A stretch of DNA of 40,970 nucleotides from a bacterium (GTDB lineage: Bacteria > Verrucomicrobiota > Verrucomicrobiia > Limisphaerales > UBA11358): assembly GCA_021817945.1 (NCBI GenBank), contig JAKAFL010000033.1, forward strand, positions 1-40,970, written 5' to 3'. Shown here one piece after another: positions 18,661-27,687 of this stretch (the first letter of the stretch is position 1; every line of letters begins with the position of its first letter). The translations under genes were made by a program, and so were the position numbers. A model generated the notes under the pieces. It was not told where the DNA came from. It worked only from the letters and a program-made list of their open reading frames with translations, and ran no database searches.

Positions 18661-18706
18661 CTCCACCAGCGACACGATAAAATAAATAATCGTTTTTCCC
18701 CTTCAA

Positions 18707-19405
18707 ATGCGCCTCCGCTCACTTTTTGCCCGATCACCCGCTGCGGCCCGTGTCCTGCCATTTTTAATCTTTGTTTTTCTGACAAGTGGCCAGGGTCTCC
18801 TGGGAGAGGTTTCAACCTATTGGATTTATCTGGCCAAAACCCTGGTCGGCATCTGGCTTGCTTATGAAATGCGGGGTTTGGTGCCTGAAATCCGATGGAC
18901 ATTCAGTTTCCGAGCCTTGGGAATAGGGGTTCTAATCTTCGTGATTTGGGTGGGGATCAGCGGCGATTGGACCACTCAAACCTCATTATGGAATCATTTG
19001 GGTTGGTCTCATGGCCCTGCCTTGCCCAGCCCGGAATGGGACCCATGGAATCATTTCGGCCATTTGGGGGCGATTTTCTTCATTGTCGTGCGCATTCTGG
19101 GGTCCTCACTCGTGGTGCCGCCCATTGAAGAAGCTTTTTACCGCTCGTTTCTGTACCGGTATGTGGCGAACCCGGATTTTTTGAAGGTTCCATTGACCCA
19201 ATTTCTACCAGTCCCGTTTTTGCTAACGGCCATGGTTTTTGGCCTGTCCCACAACGAGTGGGCTGCGGCGATTATTTGCGGAATGGCCTATCAATGGCTG
19301 GTCCTGCGTTGCAACCACCTGGGGGAAGCCATGACCGCGCATGGCATCACTAATTTCCTTTTGGGTGCGTGGGTGGTCTGGCGACACGCCTGGCAATTTT
19401 GGTGA
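18707..19405 (+). CDS. CPBP/CAAX-type intramembrane protease, exosortase-associated
   Basis: The 232-residue protein has about six hydrophobic helices and the Abi/CPBP glutamic-protease motifs: the E-E-x3-R element in PPIEEAFYRSFLYRY (Glu141, Glu142), a His in GLSHNEWAAAI (His182) and the AHGITNFLLG motif (His212, Asn216). This arrangement fits the CAAX-protease-related family that accompanies exosortase systems. The role in those systems is not known. It is monocistronic, with its own promoter and a terminator-like hairpin shared with the convergent tolC gene. It lies about 10 kb from the exosortase gene. Confidence 0.88.
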   Translation: MRLRSLFARSPAAARVLPFLIFVFLTSGQGLLGEVSTYWIYLAKTLVGIWLAYEMRGLVPEIRWTFSFRALGIGVLIFVIWVGISGDWTTQTSLWNHLGWSHGPALPSPEWDPWNHFGHLGAIFFIVVRILGSSLVVPPIEEAFYRSFLYRYVANPDFLKVPLTQFLPVPFLLTAMVFGLSHNEWAAAIICGMAYQWLVLRCNHLGEAMTAHGITNFLLGAWVVWRHAWQFW

Positions 19406-19413
19406 ACGTTTTG

Positions 19414-19436
19414 AAAAAGTCCCCAAAGGGCTTTTT
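19414..19436. terminator. bidirectional terminator between the CAAX-type protease and TolC-family genes
   Basis: AAAAAG (19414-19419) and CTTTTT (19431-19436) flank CCC-CAAA-GGG, giving a short stem with A- and T-runs on the proper sides for both strands. It overlaps the TolC-family stop codon. Confidence 0.6.
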
Positions 19437-20934
19437 ACTGGACGATCACGTCAATGTTTCTTTGCTGAAGCGTGCTGCCCTCCTGCTGTGCCAGTGTTGC
19501 CAGGGCCTCTTCATAGTTGGCAAGCGACCGGATTTCCTGTCCGCGAGCCGTGGTCAGATTGCTTTGATAGGTGAGAACCTCAAAGGTGGTGGCGTTGCCC
19601 ACGGCGTAGGTTTTTTCCTCCGCATCCAGGGCGGCCTCGGCATAAATCCGGGCCTGGCGGGTGGCTTGAACGCTTTCATAATCCGATTCCGCCTGTTTTA
19701 CCGCATTGTCTATTTCCACAAGGATATCCTGCTCCAACTGCTTGAGCTTGAGCAAATCCTGCCGCTCCGTGACCTTGTCCGCCTTGTAGGAATTGCGCGC
19801 CTGCGTATTGGCCAGGGGCATGGAAAGCTGGGCGCCGTAGCTGTAAAAAGGGCTGTTTTGGTTTTGATACTGGGCAAAAACATCGTTGTAAACAGCGCCA
19901 GCGCCATTGTAACCAAAACTGCCGGTGAGATTTAACTGGGGAAACAACTGGTTGCGGTCGAATTTCAACTGGATACCCTGCTGCTCAAGGGTGATCTGCG
20001 CCTGCAAATAATCCGGGCGCAAGGTCATGCCTTTATTCCAACTATCCTGAAGGTCAAAATATTGTTTTTGCGCTGCCAGCGGCTCTGCGGGCAACAATTT
20101 GACAGCCTGCCAGTCCTTATAGTCATCCGTGATGAGGTTTTTCAGGTTGTTTTCATCAGTCTCCAGCGTGGATTGAGCCGTGATGAGGTTGGCCTGGCTT
20201 TGGGCCATCTGGGATTCATCTTGCTCCACGCTTAATTGCGCAAGGGTGCCGATCTGCTGGCGCTGCTGATCCTGTTCCAATTGCGTCTGGGCCAAAGTGA
20301 GGGCGTCCTTCTGCACCTGGACGTTTTCCCGGGCATAGATAAGCTCATAATAGGCGGTTTGTATCTCCACCACTGAGGTAATCAACTGCGCCCTCAGTCC
20401 CTGCTCGGAATACTTGAGGGAATTTCGCGCTGCCCGGATTTGCAACCGGGTGCTGTCAATCCAGAAATTTTTCAACAGCGGCTGGGTCATGGTCAGGCCA
20501 ACGGAACCGCTGGCATCCCGGTAGTTGTTGGCGTTGGTTCCGGTGAAATAACCGTTGTTCTGGGAGATATTTCCAGCCAGGTTGTACTGAAACCCCCAGG
20601 GCAAAAGCCCGCTTAAACCACTATTGAACGAATCCACATTGGCCACGGACGAGGGATATTGCAACTGGTCCTGGGTAAGACTGCTAGGAGTGACACTATA
20701 ATTATGCTGCCCGGAGATGTTCAGCAATGGATCGTACCCGCCATAGGCGGCAGCAAGACTGTAGGCGCTGAGTTGCGAGGTGAACCGCGCCACCTGAACA
20801 TCAAAATTGTTCGTCAGCGCCTCACGAATGCAATCATCCAGTGAGAGGGTGCGGATGACAACCCCGGAGCCGGCGCCGAGAGCAGAACATGACAGCAAGG
20901 TCACAACCATCCAGATGACCAGAACAGGCTTCAT
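19435..20934 (-). CDS. TolC-family outer membrane protein
   Basis: Outer-membrane efflux proteins of this family form trimeric channels that connect inner-membrane pumps to the outside. The 499-residue protein has a signal peptide (MKPVLVIWMVVTLLSCSALG) that includes an LLSC lipobox-like site, so lipidation is possible. It has two OEP repeats with long coiled-coil helices (about 170-260 and 385-480), and conserved TLSLDDCIREALTNN at the N-terminus. DPLLNISGQ and LRPDYLQAQITLEQQGIQL are typical. Its start has a strong GGGAGG five bases upstream. It is 27 bases downstream of trigger factor on the same strand and lacks adjacent pump genes, so its partner lies elsewhere. Confidence 0.9.
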   Translation of the reverse strand: MKPVLVIWMVVTLLSCSALGAGSGVVIRTLSLDDCIREALTNNFDVQVARFTSQLSAYSLAAAYGGYDPLLNISGQHNYSVTPSSLTQDQLQYPSSVANVDSFNSGLSGLLPWGFQYNLAGNISQNNGYFTGTNANNYRDASGSVGLTMTQPLLKNFWIDSTRLQIRAARNSLKYSEQGLRAQLITSVVEIQTAYYELIYARENVQVQKDALTLAQTQLEQDQQRQQIGTLAQLSVEQDESQMAQSQANLITAQSTLETDENNLKNLITDDYKDWQAVKLLPAEPLAAQKQYFDLQDSWNKGMTLRPDYLQAQITLEQQGIQLKFDRNQLFPQLNLTGSFGYNGAGAVYNDVFAQYQNQNSPFYSYGAQLSMPLANTQARNSYKADKVTERQDLLKLKQLEQDILVEIDNAVKQAESDYESVQATRQARIYAEAALDAEEKTYAVGNATTFEVLTYQSNLTTARGQEIRSLANYEEALATLAQQEGSTLQQRNIDVIVQ

Positions 20935-20961
20935 GCACGCCTCCCAGTTGATAACTTTCGG

Positions 20962-22293
20962 TTATGCCGAAGGAGGTGTTTCGGTGACAACCGCATTTTG
21001 CTCCAGGAACCGGAGTGTTTTTTCGTGCAAGGCCTGCCGAATCATGTCATTAAGCCCATTTTGATTCCGATTCAGGTCCTTCAAAATCTCCGCCTCAGGA
21101 ATTGAATTCATGGCCGCCACCATCCGAACCTGCCGGACAATGTCTTCCTGCTCGACTTGGATTTTTTCATTCTCCGCGATGCGCTGCACCACGAAGGCGA
21201 GCCGAACCCTTTCGCGGGCATTGGCCGAGGCCGCCGCAAAAATTTCATCTTTCTGCGTCTCAATCAATTCTTTGGACACCCCTCGCTTGGTATTCTGGTG
21301 GACCAGATCATAAACAAGGTTCCGGGTTTCCTGGGCCAGGACCGATTCCGGGATATCGAAATTCAATGTCTGAAGCAACTGCTGGACGACTTGCTGACGC
21401 ACGCTGCGGGACTTGGAAAACTTTAGTTCATTTTCCAAGCTTTCACGGACGGCAATGGTCATTTTTTCCACATTTGCCGCCCCATACTTGCCGGCAAACT
21501 CATCATTCACCTCGGGCAGGACCTTTTCTTTCGCCTCAGTCACCTGCACATCGTACTCAGCCTTTCGACCTTGCAGGTCCTTGGAGACAAAATCCGCCGG
21601 GAATTCTACCTGGACAACTCGCTTGTCTCCGGCGCGGGCGCCGACCAGTTGCTCGCAAAATCCCGGGATGAATTCGCCGGGTTTCAGTTCCAGCCAGAAA
21701 CCGGTTTGCTCGGTCAGACCCTTGGCCGTGGGAGCAAACTGGGTCAAGGGCTGGCCTTCACTGCGTCCACTATATTGAATCACCGCCACATCCCCCAGGC
21801 GCAATTCCCGATCCACTGCCTGGTAGGTGGCATGCCTCCCGCGAAGCAGGTCAATGGCATTGTTCACATCCGCATCCGTCACCTGCTTGGCTTCCAATTT
21901 TGCCGGCAACCCCTTGTATTGAGGCAGCTCAAATTCCGGCCTGGTCTCAACCGTCGCGGAAAAAATCAGGTTCTGGCCCTTTTCAAATTGAATTTCTTCA
22001 ATGTCAGGCTGGCTCACCGGGTCAATGTTGTTTTGTTTCAAAGCCTCGCGGTAATGATTGCCGATCAAGGTTCTGCGGGCTTCATCACGGATTTCTGCCC
22101 CGTATTTTTTCAGCACCATGTCCTTGGGAGCTTTACCGGGGCGAAACCCGGGGAGGGCTGCCTCCTTTTGAAAATTCCTGGTGACGGTTTCAAAAGCCTC
22201 ATCCACGGACTTGACGTCCAATTCCACACGCAGCAGTTTTTTGCAAGGTGCCAATGGTTCAACAGTTACATTCACGGTGATTTTTCGTTCCAA
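20962..22293 (-). CDS. tig: trigger factor (ribosome-associated chaperone, PPIase)
   Basis: Trigger factor binds nascent chains at the ribosome exit tunnel. The 443-residue protein has the N-terminal ribosome-binding domain with the signature loop ALPGFRPGKAPKDMV. It then has an FKBP-type PPIase domain (about 155-245, GDVAVIQYSG through PGEFIPGFCEQL) and a helical C-terminal chaperone domain. Length is normal. An in-frame TAA lies two codons upstream of the given start, so the start must be this TTG or the GTG at 22275. The GTG would give MNVTVEPLAPCKKLL, also typical for the family. Either way the start is not ATG. It precedes the TolC-family gene, possibly as one transcript. Confidence 0.93.
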   Translation of the reverse strand: MERKITVNVTVEPLAPCKKLLRVELDVKSVDEAFETVTRNFQKEAALPGFRPGKAPKDMVLKKYGAEIRDEARRTLIGNHYREALKQNNIDPVSQPDIEEIQFEKGQNLIFSATVETRPEFELPQYKGLPAKLEAKQVTDADVNNAIDLLRGRHATYQAVDRELRLGDVAVIQYSGRSEGQPLTQFAPTAKGLTEQTGFWLELKPGEFIPGFCEQLVGARAGDKRVVQVEFPADFVSKDLQGRKAEYDVQVTEAKEKVLPEVNDEFAGKYGAANVEKMTIAVRESLENELKFSKSRSVRQQVVQQLLQTLNFDIPESVLAQETRNLVYDLVHQNTKRGVSKELIETQKDEIFAAASANARERVRLAFVVQRIAENEKIQVEQEDIVRQVRMVAAMNSIPEAEILKDLNRNQNGLNDMIRQALHEKTLRFLEQNAVVTETPPSA

Positions 22294-22437
22294 TAGTTAA
22301 TACAGCCCGCCATTGTACCAGCCTCGGACCCCGAACGCAAATGGTTTGGCGACGGGTTTTGGACAAAAAAGCAAAGGCCAGGCCTTCCCCAATGGCGGGT
22401 CGAAATTGATGCAGGCAGAATTCACAACCATTCCCAT

Positions 22438-22932
22438 TTACAACCATTCCCACTTCTGAAAAAAAGCCGCCTGGCCGCAGGGGCGGCCTTCAGCATCAAG
22501 GACGTTCCAAACCGAGGCGTTGACAATGCGAAAACGCCGACCCGAACGGGCGAACCGCACGCCGCTGTAATTGGAGGAGTAACCCTGCATGGCGACCGAA
22601 TCAAGGAGCCGCGCCCGCTCCTCGCGCTCAGGAGTTTCCGCAGTGAGCCGGGATGGCATGGCGGTGAATTGTGCCCAGTGCATTTCCCACAATTCCAAGG
22701 CCATCCTGTTACCATAATTCAGCACCGGATCCGGCTCGGTGCCATGGGAAAGCAGGACAAAGGGAGCTTCAAAAAGCCACCTGCCCCATTCTTCCTCCAA
22801 AGCAGGCGGTTGGATTCCAGCCAAATTGCTTCCCGTGCACCGAAAATAGTTCCTTGCCAGCAGCACTCCATGGCAAATGGCCCGTGCCGCAGGTTGATTC
22901 AGCATTTTTTCCGCTGTTTGATCCGTTTTCAT
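22438..22932 (-). CDS. MEKHLA-domain protein
   Basis: The 164-residue protein matches the MEKHLA domain, a PAS-related small sensor fold found alone in bacteria and at the end of plant HD-ZIP III proteins. The recognisable part is PFVLLSHGTEPDPVLNYGN, followed by ALELWEMHW, the charged helix ETPEREERARLL, and GVRFARSGRRFRIVNASVWN with the C-terminal WEWL. The ligand and role are unknown. The ATG at 22932 is chosen because the upstream extension to 23031 is cysteine-rich and unlike the family. A 14-base direct repeat (ACAACCATTCCCAT/C) straddles the stop region. It is upstream of trigger factor on the same strand. Confidence 0.75.
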   Translation of the reverse strand: MKTDQTAEKMLNQPAARAICHGVLLARNYFRCTGSNLAGIQPPALEEEWGRWLFEAPFVLLSHGTEPDPVLNYGNRMALELWEMHWAQFTAMPSRLTAETPEREERARLLDSVAMQGYSSNYSGVRFARSGRRFRIVNASVWNVLDAEGRPCGQAAFFQKWEWL

Positions 22933-23121
22933 CCGAACACCACAACCACAAGATAATATCCGCAAAGACGGGAGTTGAAGGAGCATCCGCCATTCAAACC
23001 CACTTGCATTTCCGCTTTCAACCCGTTCCACCCGTTCTGCTTGACCGGTTGTTTACCGGTTGGCGGGCTGGCCGAAAGATGCTAGGCTTGGACACGATTC
23101 GGATGAAAACGCTCAAAGACC

Positions 23122-24009
23122 ATGGCACAAAAAATTGAAATCCCGCAAAGCCTCAAGGCAGAATTGCCGCAGACAGCCTGGGGCAAAATCCTTGCAGCCA
23201 CCCCGGTGGTGATGGCTGTTCTCTCCACGATGCTGGCGGGGCTGGCCTCCAGCGAAATGACCAAGGCCCAATATGACCGGTCCTTCGCCGCCCAGTTGCA
23301 GGCCAAGGCCGGTGACCAGTGGAGTTATTACCAAGCCAAGAAATTGCGCAGCGCCACCGCCGAAAACACCCTGGATCTTCTGGCCGCCTCCGTGCCGGTT
23401 CACTCGCTGGACCCCGCCGCGTTGGCAGGGCAGGACCCCGCCACCGTCCAGGCCCTCACCTCAGTTGTTCTTCCCCACCCGGCCAGCCCTCAATTGACCG
23501 AGCCTGTCCAATCTGCGCTGGATGCCTTGTCCAAAAATGCGCCGGAAAAGGAAATCATGGCTGACCTTGCACATGTGCGCGCCCAGGACCTGGATGCCGC
23601 ACTGCTGGCCGCGGAAGATGCCGCCCGGGATTTTGACCGCGATATCAAGGGCATCAACCAGCATGTGGATGAATTGGATGCCAGCCTGATGAACGGGGAC
23701 AACCAAACTTTCCGGAATTTCACTTTCGCGCGGTTGAGATACACGGAGGCTCGATACGACGAGGAATCCAAGCTGAATTATACCATCGCCAATGTTTATG
23801 AATTGCAGGTTCGTCAAAACAACGCCTCTGCGGAAAACCATCATCGCCGGAGTTCCCGGTTCTTTTTTGGAATGTTGGCGGCGCAATTAGCTGTGATCAT
23901 TGCCACCTTTGCCGTGGCGGCACGCAAGAGGAATTTTTTATGGTCGCTGGCGGCTGCAGCCGGGCTGGCGGCTGTTTCGTTCGCTGTTTACGTGTTTCTC
24001 TACGTGTAA
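23122..24009 (+). CDS. DUF4337-like membrane protein
   Basis: The 295-residue protein has an N-terminal membrane helix (about 25-45, ILAATPVVMAVLSTMLAGLA), a long helical, charged middle and two C-terminal helices (about 245-265 and 270-293). The segment following the first helix, AGDQWSYYQAKKLRSATAEN, is the hallmark of the DUF4337 family. HRRSSRFFFGMLAAQLAVI begins the C-terminal membrane part. The function of the family is unknown. The central Ala/Asp/Leu-rich region is longer than usual. It is flanked by divergent and convergent genes, so it is probably monocistronic. Confidence 0.75.
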   Translation: MAQKIEIPQSLKAELPQTAWGKILAATPVVMAVLSTMLAGLASSEMTKAQYDRSFAAQLQAKAGDQWSYYQAKKLRSATAENTLDLLAASVPVHSLDPAALAGQDPATVQALTSVVLPHPASPQLTEPVQSALDALSKNAPEKEIMADLAHVRAQDLDAALLAAEDAARDFDRDIKGINQHVDELDASLMNGDNQTFRNFTFARLRYTEARYDEESKLNYTIANVYELQVRQNNASAENHHRRSSRFFFGMLAAQLAVIIATFAVAARKRNFLWSLAAAAGLAAVSFAVYVFLYV

Positions 24010-24045
24010 AATGCCGTCCGGGCGCGGCAGCCGGCGCGGCTGCGA

Positions 24046-25272
24046 TCAGGCTGCCGGGATGGTCAGCCTGAATTTGCCGGACGCAGCCGGCACCAGGGTG
24101 GAGGCGGGCACCATTTCCACCGGCATTCCCAGCAAAGCACTTATTTGTTCGATGGCTTCGTTTAATTCCCCATCGGGGGGCGGCGCTGAATCCGGGACAT
24201 ACCGAAACACAGCATGCCCGGTTTTTTCCTGACGAAGTTCATAGTGGGCCACACCTGAAAGACCCGAGAGGCACTCATCTATTTGCAACGTGGTCACCCG
24301 CCGCCCATCCCGCGAACGCAAGGCATCACGGGTCCGGCCATGGATGCGATAATGCGAGGCGTAAGGCGACCCCACTCTCTGGGCAAGGTCACCGATCCGA
24401 TAGCGCACCAGGGGCATGTAGGCATTGGAAAGGGTGGTCACCAGGAGCGGGCCCACACCTTGGTCATCCGTTTCCTCCAGTTCCAAAAAGGCGGTTTCCA
24501 CTGAGGGCCTCATCAGCCCCCCAACAGTTTCCATCAGCAAATGGCCGGTTTCCGTGGACCCGTAAAGATTCCAAACCGGCACCTGAAAAACGCGGGAAAG
24601 GATTCGACGGTGCACCACGCTGGTGAATTCGTAGCTGGTGAGGATGAATTTGACTGATGGAAACCTAATCCCCTCCTTTTCGCAATAGAGTGCAAAACGT
24701 GTTCCATGCACTGGGTCAAGGTCCAAAAAGGTGGGCTCCCATTCCATGATTTCACGGGCCATGCGCTGCAGTTCTGACGGGGTGAGCAGGAAGGGAATGC
24801 GGGCCAGGTTGACAAAAAGGGTTCCGCCAATGGTCCGCTGCTCCCGGGACATCCAAACAGTGGGGCAAGTCAATCCATTGCAGGAAGGCGCCGTGAGCGT
24901 GGCGCGCCGCGGCGCCTGCACGCCTTCCAGACATTGACGGATGCTTTCATTCATCCGCAAAGCCTTCGCTTCCTGCCGGTCCCACCATCCCCGCTCAAAA
25001 AACACCGGCAATCGTTCTTCGGACGTGCCAGAGGTGTGCTCCAATTCAACGAGGCTTTTGCTCAAAAGATCATCCAAGGAGGCTTGAGGCAGAAAATTAT
25101 CGGGAAAACCCTCCCGCATTTCCTTTTTGGTCAAAATGGGTAGCCGATCCAGTTCCGGCTCTAAAAACATGCCGTGGCGGCGATATATGGGCAAACTGCC
25201 GGATTGGGCAATGGCATCACGCAACCATCCCTGCTGGGTGGTTTCGAAAATCCATTCCGGTGTGGCCAACAT
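24046..25272 (-). CDS. adenylate-forming enzyme, phenylacetate-CoA ligase/F390 synthetase-like
   Basis: The 408-residue protein belongs to the ANL adenylating superfamily and is closest in look to PaaK/F390-synthetase-like proteins. The phosphate-binding motif is LEHTSGTSEERLPVFF. VWNLYGSTETGHLL provides the second ATP-binding motif. LVRYRIGDLAQRV gives the ribose-binding aspartate and RIHGRTRDALRSRDG the hinge region. The acid substrate cannot be inferred. The ATG at 25272 (MLATPEWIFE) is preferred over a GTG at 25344. It is divergently paired with the arginyltransferase-like gene across a 222-base gap in which no further signal was recognised. Confidence 0.75.
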   Translation of the reverse strand: MLATPEWIFETTQQGWLRDAIAQSGSLPIYRRHGMFLEPELDRLPILTKKEMREGFPDNFLPQASLDDLLSKSLVELEHTSGTSEERLPVFFERGWWDRQEAKALRMNESIRQCLEGVQAPRRATLTAPSCNGLTCPTVWMSREQRTIGGTLFVNLARIPFLLTPSELQRMAREIMEWEPTFLDLDPVHGTRFALYCEKEGIRFPSVKFILTSYEFTSVVHRRILSRVFQVPVWNLYGSTETGHLLMETVGGLMRPSVETAFLELEETDDQGVGPLLVTTLSNAYMPLVRYRIGDLAQRVGSPYASHYRIHGRTRDALRSRDGRRVTTLQIDECLSGLSGVAHYELRQEKTGHAVFRYVPDSAPPPDGELNEAIEQISALLGMPVEMVPASTLVPAASGKFRLTIPAA

Positions 25273-25494
25273 GCTGCCAATATACATGATAAAAAACAAA
25301 TGCCAACATGGTCTGTATGCCAGGACCTGCATTCTTCCTCTCACCCTTATGCCCGGGGGGCGGCATGGTTCGGTCTCGCCCGCCTCGCCATGCGGCAGAA
25401 TGGGAAAAAAAGGTGGAAAGGATAAGAATTGGAATAAAAAAATCGTTCAAAGGCGTCCCAAACTTGCGTTCCTTGCCCGGAGCCTGTATGACCG

Positions 25495-26376
25495 ATGACA
25501 GCATGCGAGGGTTTCATCCCGGCTGATTGGCCTGAAGGGCCAAACAAGGCTGAAGCCTTCCGAAACAAAATGAAATTGATTTTTTCCGAGCAGACCGCCG
25601 ACTACATCCATTATCAATTCGCCTACGCCATTTGGGCCATTCCCGAGCCTGGTGAAACGGCCGGCGACATTTTCGAAGCCGGCTTTTTGCCGTCCTCACG
25701 CCAATTGGACCGCTTTTACCTGTGCCGCCAGATCCGACTTCACCTGAATGAATTTCAATTATCCTCGGAAAACCGGCGGATCCTGCGCAAAGGCGAGGGA
25801 ATAGCCATTCAACTGGTGCCGCGCGAAGAATTTGACTACACCCCGGCGCGGCGAACCTTTTTCAAAAATTATGCGGACGTCAAGTTTGGCCCGAATGTCA
25901 TGACGTGTGAGCGGCTGGATTCCTTGTTCAGCAATCCCATCATTTCGCACCTTTTGGTATATACGGACAAGACGACGGGGAAGGAGGTGGGGGTGGCCAC
26001 TCTCTACATGGAGGGTTCCAGGCTGGCTTATTATTATTATGCATTTTATGACCTTGCCTACGCCAACCGCAGCCTGGGCATGTTCATGATGACCTCGGCT
26101 GCTGAAATCCTGGCCCGAAAGGGCGTGGAACAACTTTACCTTGGCACCTGCTATTCGGACCGGGCCTTGTATAAAACGCAGTTTGAAGGGGTGCAGTTTT
26201 TCAACGGTTTCAAATGGTCTTCCAACCTGGAAGAACTGAAATACCTTCTGCAACGCCACCACACCACCGACCAGCACTTGGTTGAAATCGAAGCCTACCG
26301 CAACCTTTTCTACGATGGCAGCCTGTCAAACATCATCTCGGAAAGCCGGTTTAAATCCCCCGCCTCCCCTGCATAA
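25495..26376 (+). CDS. arginyl-tRNA-protein transferase-like (N-end rule acyltransferase fold)
   Basis: The 293-residue protein resembles the C-terminal domain of Ate/Bpt aminoacyl-tRNA-protein transferases (GNAT fold). FLPSSRQLDRFYLCRQIRLH followed by FQLSSENRRILRKGEG looks like the family's conserved Arg/Ser stretch. YYYYAFYDLAYANRSLGMFM and LYLGTCYSDRALYKTQFEG match the acyltransferase core. The N-terminal cysteine cluster typical of genuine transferases is missing, so the substrate may differ. The start could also be the ATG at 25570 (MKLIFSEQTADYI). A weak GGAG lies before 25495. Repeat copy C follows a few bases after the stop. Confidence 0.6.
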   Translation: MTACEGFIPADWPEGPNKAEAFRNKMKLIFSEQTADYIHYQFAYAIWAIPEPGETAGDIFEAGFLPSSRQLDRFYLCRQIRLHLNEFQLSSENRRILRKGEGIAIQLVPREEFDYTPARRTFFKNYADVKFGPNVMTCERLDSLFSNPIISHLLVYTDKTTGKEVGVATLYMEGSRLAYYYYAFYDLAYANRSLGMFMMTSAAEILARKGVEQLYLGTCYSDRALYKTQFEGVQFFNGFKWSSNLEELKYLLQRHHTTDQHLVEIEAYRNLFYDGSLSNIISESRFKSPASPA

Positions 26377-26379
26377 CTG

Positions 26380-26545
26380 AGCCCGAAAAGCGAAATTGAA
26401 AGGTTCAAGATGCGGCAAGATGCTGGAGCGGAAACTCTTCGGAAAAATCGAAACCATACCCGAAGCGGTCTGGTGAGGTTTTTCCAAAGAGTATGCGCCC
26501 AGGAGATTGACGCAGATTGGCCTTTTGAATTTCGTTTTGCGGGCT
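26380..26545 (+). mobile_element. 166-bp palindromic repeat element, copy C
   Basis: It has the same orientation and length as copy A. The ends are AGCCCGAAAAGCGAAATT and its imperfect mirror AATTTCGTTTTGCGGGCT. Both terminal bases have changed together (AACCC to AGCCC, GGGTT to GGGCT), which preserves pairing. The internal stem ACTCTTCGGAAAAA/TTTTTCCAAAGAGT surrounds CCGAAGCGGTCTGG. It lies between convergent genes, just after one stop codon and eight bases before another. Confidence 0.8.
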
Positions 26546-26553
26546 GAGGAGAC

Positions 26554-27609
26554 CTAAGCCGGCGGACTGACAACACCGGGCAAACCGGTTGAAATGGGTT
26601 CCAACGGCATAAACCGGTCATGGTCCAGCCATTCCTTGCAAATGCTCCAGAATCCGGCCTCAGTATCCGTGCGGCGGATTTCATGCAGGAAAGCCCCGCC
26701 AACACCCTCGCCGATGAAATTGATGAATTTTTTCATTCGCTGGACTTGGGCAGATTCCCGGATGCCAGGCGTGATTTCAGCCTCCCAGAGTGCCCTGATG
26801 TAGGCCAGGACATCACGCCCGGATGGGGTGGGGCCGGGTTTGCCCGCCTGGCTGGCGCGAATTTGATCAAACAACCAGGGATTGCGAATGATTCCGCGCC
26901 CGATCATAAGCCCCCGGGATTCGGTTTGCATGAGAACCTGCCGGGCCTGGGCCGGGCTGAAAATATTTCCATTGGCCAGCACGGGGCATTTCAAGCATTG
27001 CACCGCACGTTTGATGAAGTCATACCGCACCCCTGGCCGGTACATTTGCAGAACAGTCCGGGCATGAATGGTGAGCAAATCAATGGGATGCCGGGCAAAA
27101 ACCTCCAACAGGCGATCAAATTCCCCGACATCTTCGAATCCCAGCCTGGTTTTGACCGTAAAGGGAATCTGGACGGCATCCCGCAGGGCGCCCAAAATGG
27201 CGTCCACACGTTCGGGTTGGCGCAACAAACCGCCTCCGGCGCATTTTCGATACACCACAGGAGCCGGGCAGCCTAGGTTCAAATCAATGGCGGCGACCGG
27301 ATGCCGCTGCAATTCGCGCACAGTGCGCACGAGGGCGGGAATGTCATTGCCTATGACCTGGGCCACGACGGGTATTGGAGTGGGATTGAGTCGGATGGAG
27401 TCAAGAATCCATTTTTCAGGGCGGGACGCGCCATGTACCCGGAAATATTCGGTCCAAAAAACGTCCGGCCCGCCATATCGGGCCGCCAACGACATGAAGG
27501 AAAGGGTGGTGACATCCTGCATGGGCGCCAAAGCCAGCACCGGGCTGGGGGATCGGAGCAAGGAGATGAATCGTTCGTGCGGCTTCAGATTCCTGAAATG
27601 ATAAACCAA
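26554..27609 (-). CDS. dus: tRNA-dihydrouridine synthase
   Basis: Dus enzymes reduce uridine to dihydrouridine in tRNA D-loops using FMN and NADPH. The protein (about 351 residues) has the TIM-barrel FMN domain: VLALAPMQDVTTLSFM at the start, PVVAQVIGND, AIDLNLGCPAPVVYRKCAGG near the active-site cysteine region, PFTVKTRLGFED, LLTIHARTVLQMY and CPVLANGNIFSP. GLMIGRGIIRNPWLF closes the phosphate site. A small helical domain follows. No ATG precedes the domain. The TTG at 27609 has AGGG six bases upstream and is a reasonable choice; a later TTG or GTG is possible. Much longer open frame to 28359 overlaps the ROK gene and is not coding. Confidence 0.88.
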   Translation of the reverse strand: MVYHFRNLKPHERFISLLRSPSPVLALAPMQDVTTLSFMSLAARYGGPDVFWTEYFRVHGASRPEKWILDSIRLNPTPIPVVAQVIGNDIPALVRTVRELQRHPVAAIDLNLGCPAPVVYRKCAGGGLLRQPERVDAILGALRDAVQIPFTVKTRLGFEDVGEFDRLLEVFARHPIDLLTIHARTVLQMYRPGVRYDFIKRAVQCLKCPVLANGNIFSPAQARQVLMQTESRGLMIGRGIIRNPWLFDQIRASQAGKPGPTPSGRDVLAYIRALWEAEITPGIRESAQVQRMKKFINFIGEGVGGAFLHEIRRTDTEAGFWSICKEWLDHDRFMPLEPISTGLPGVVSPPA

Positions 27610-27687
27610 GCGGGCCCTGAAAACGAATAAATCTTGCCTTCCACGGCAATCTGGTTCATTTAACGCAGCACAAAAAGCACATTTTTC

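Noticed and set aside
22366..22389. AAGGCC-T-GGCCTT followed by a T-run as a terminator for the MEKHLA gene
   Set aside because: The stem leaves too small a loop, so only about four pairs are realistic. Too weak to call.
24026..24043. GCAGCC/GGCTGC hairpin between convergent genes as a terminator
   Set aside because: No U-tract on either strand.
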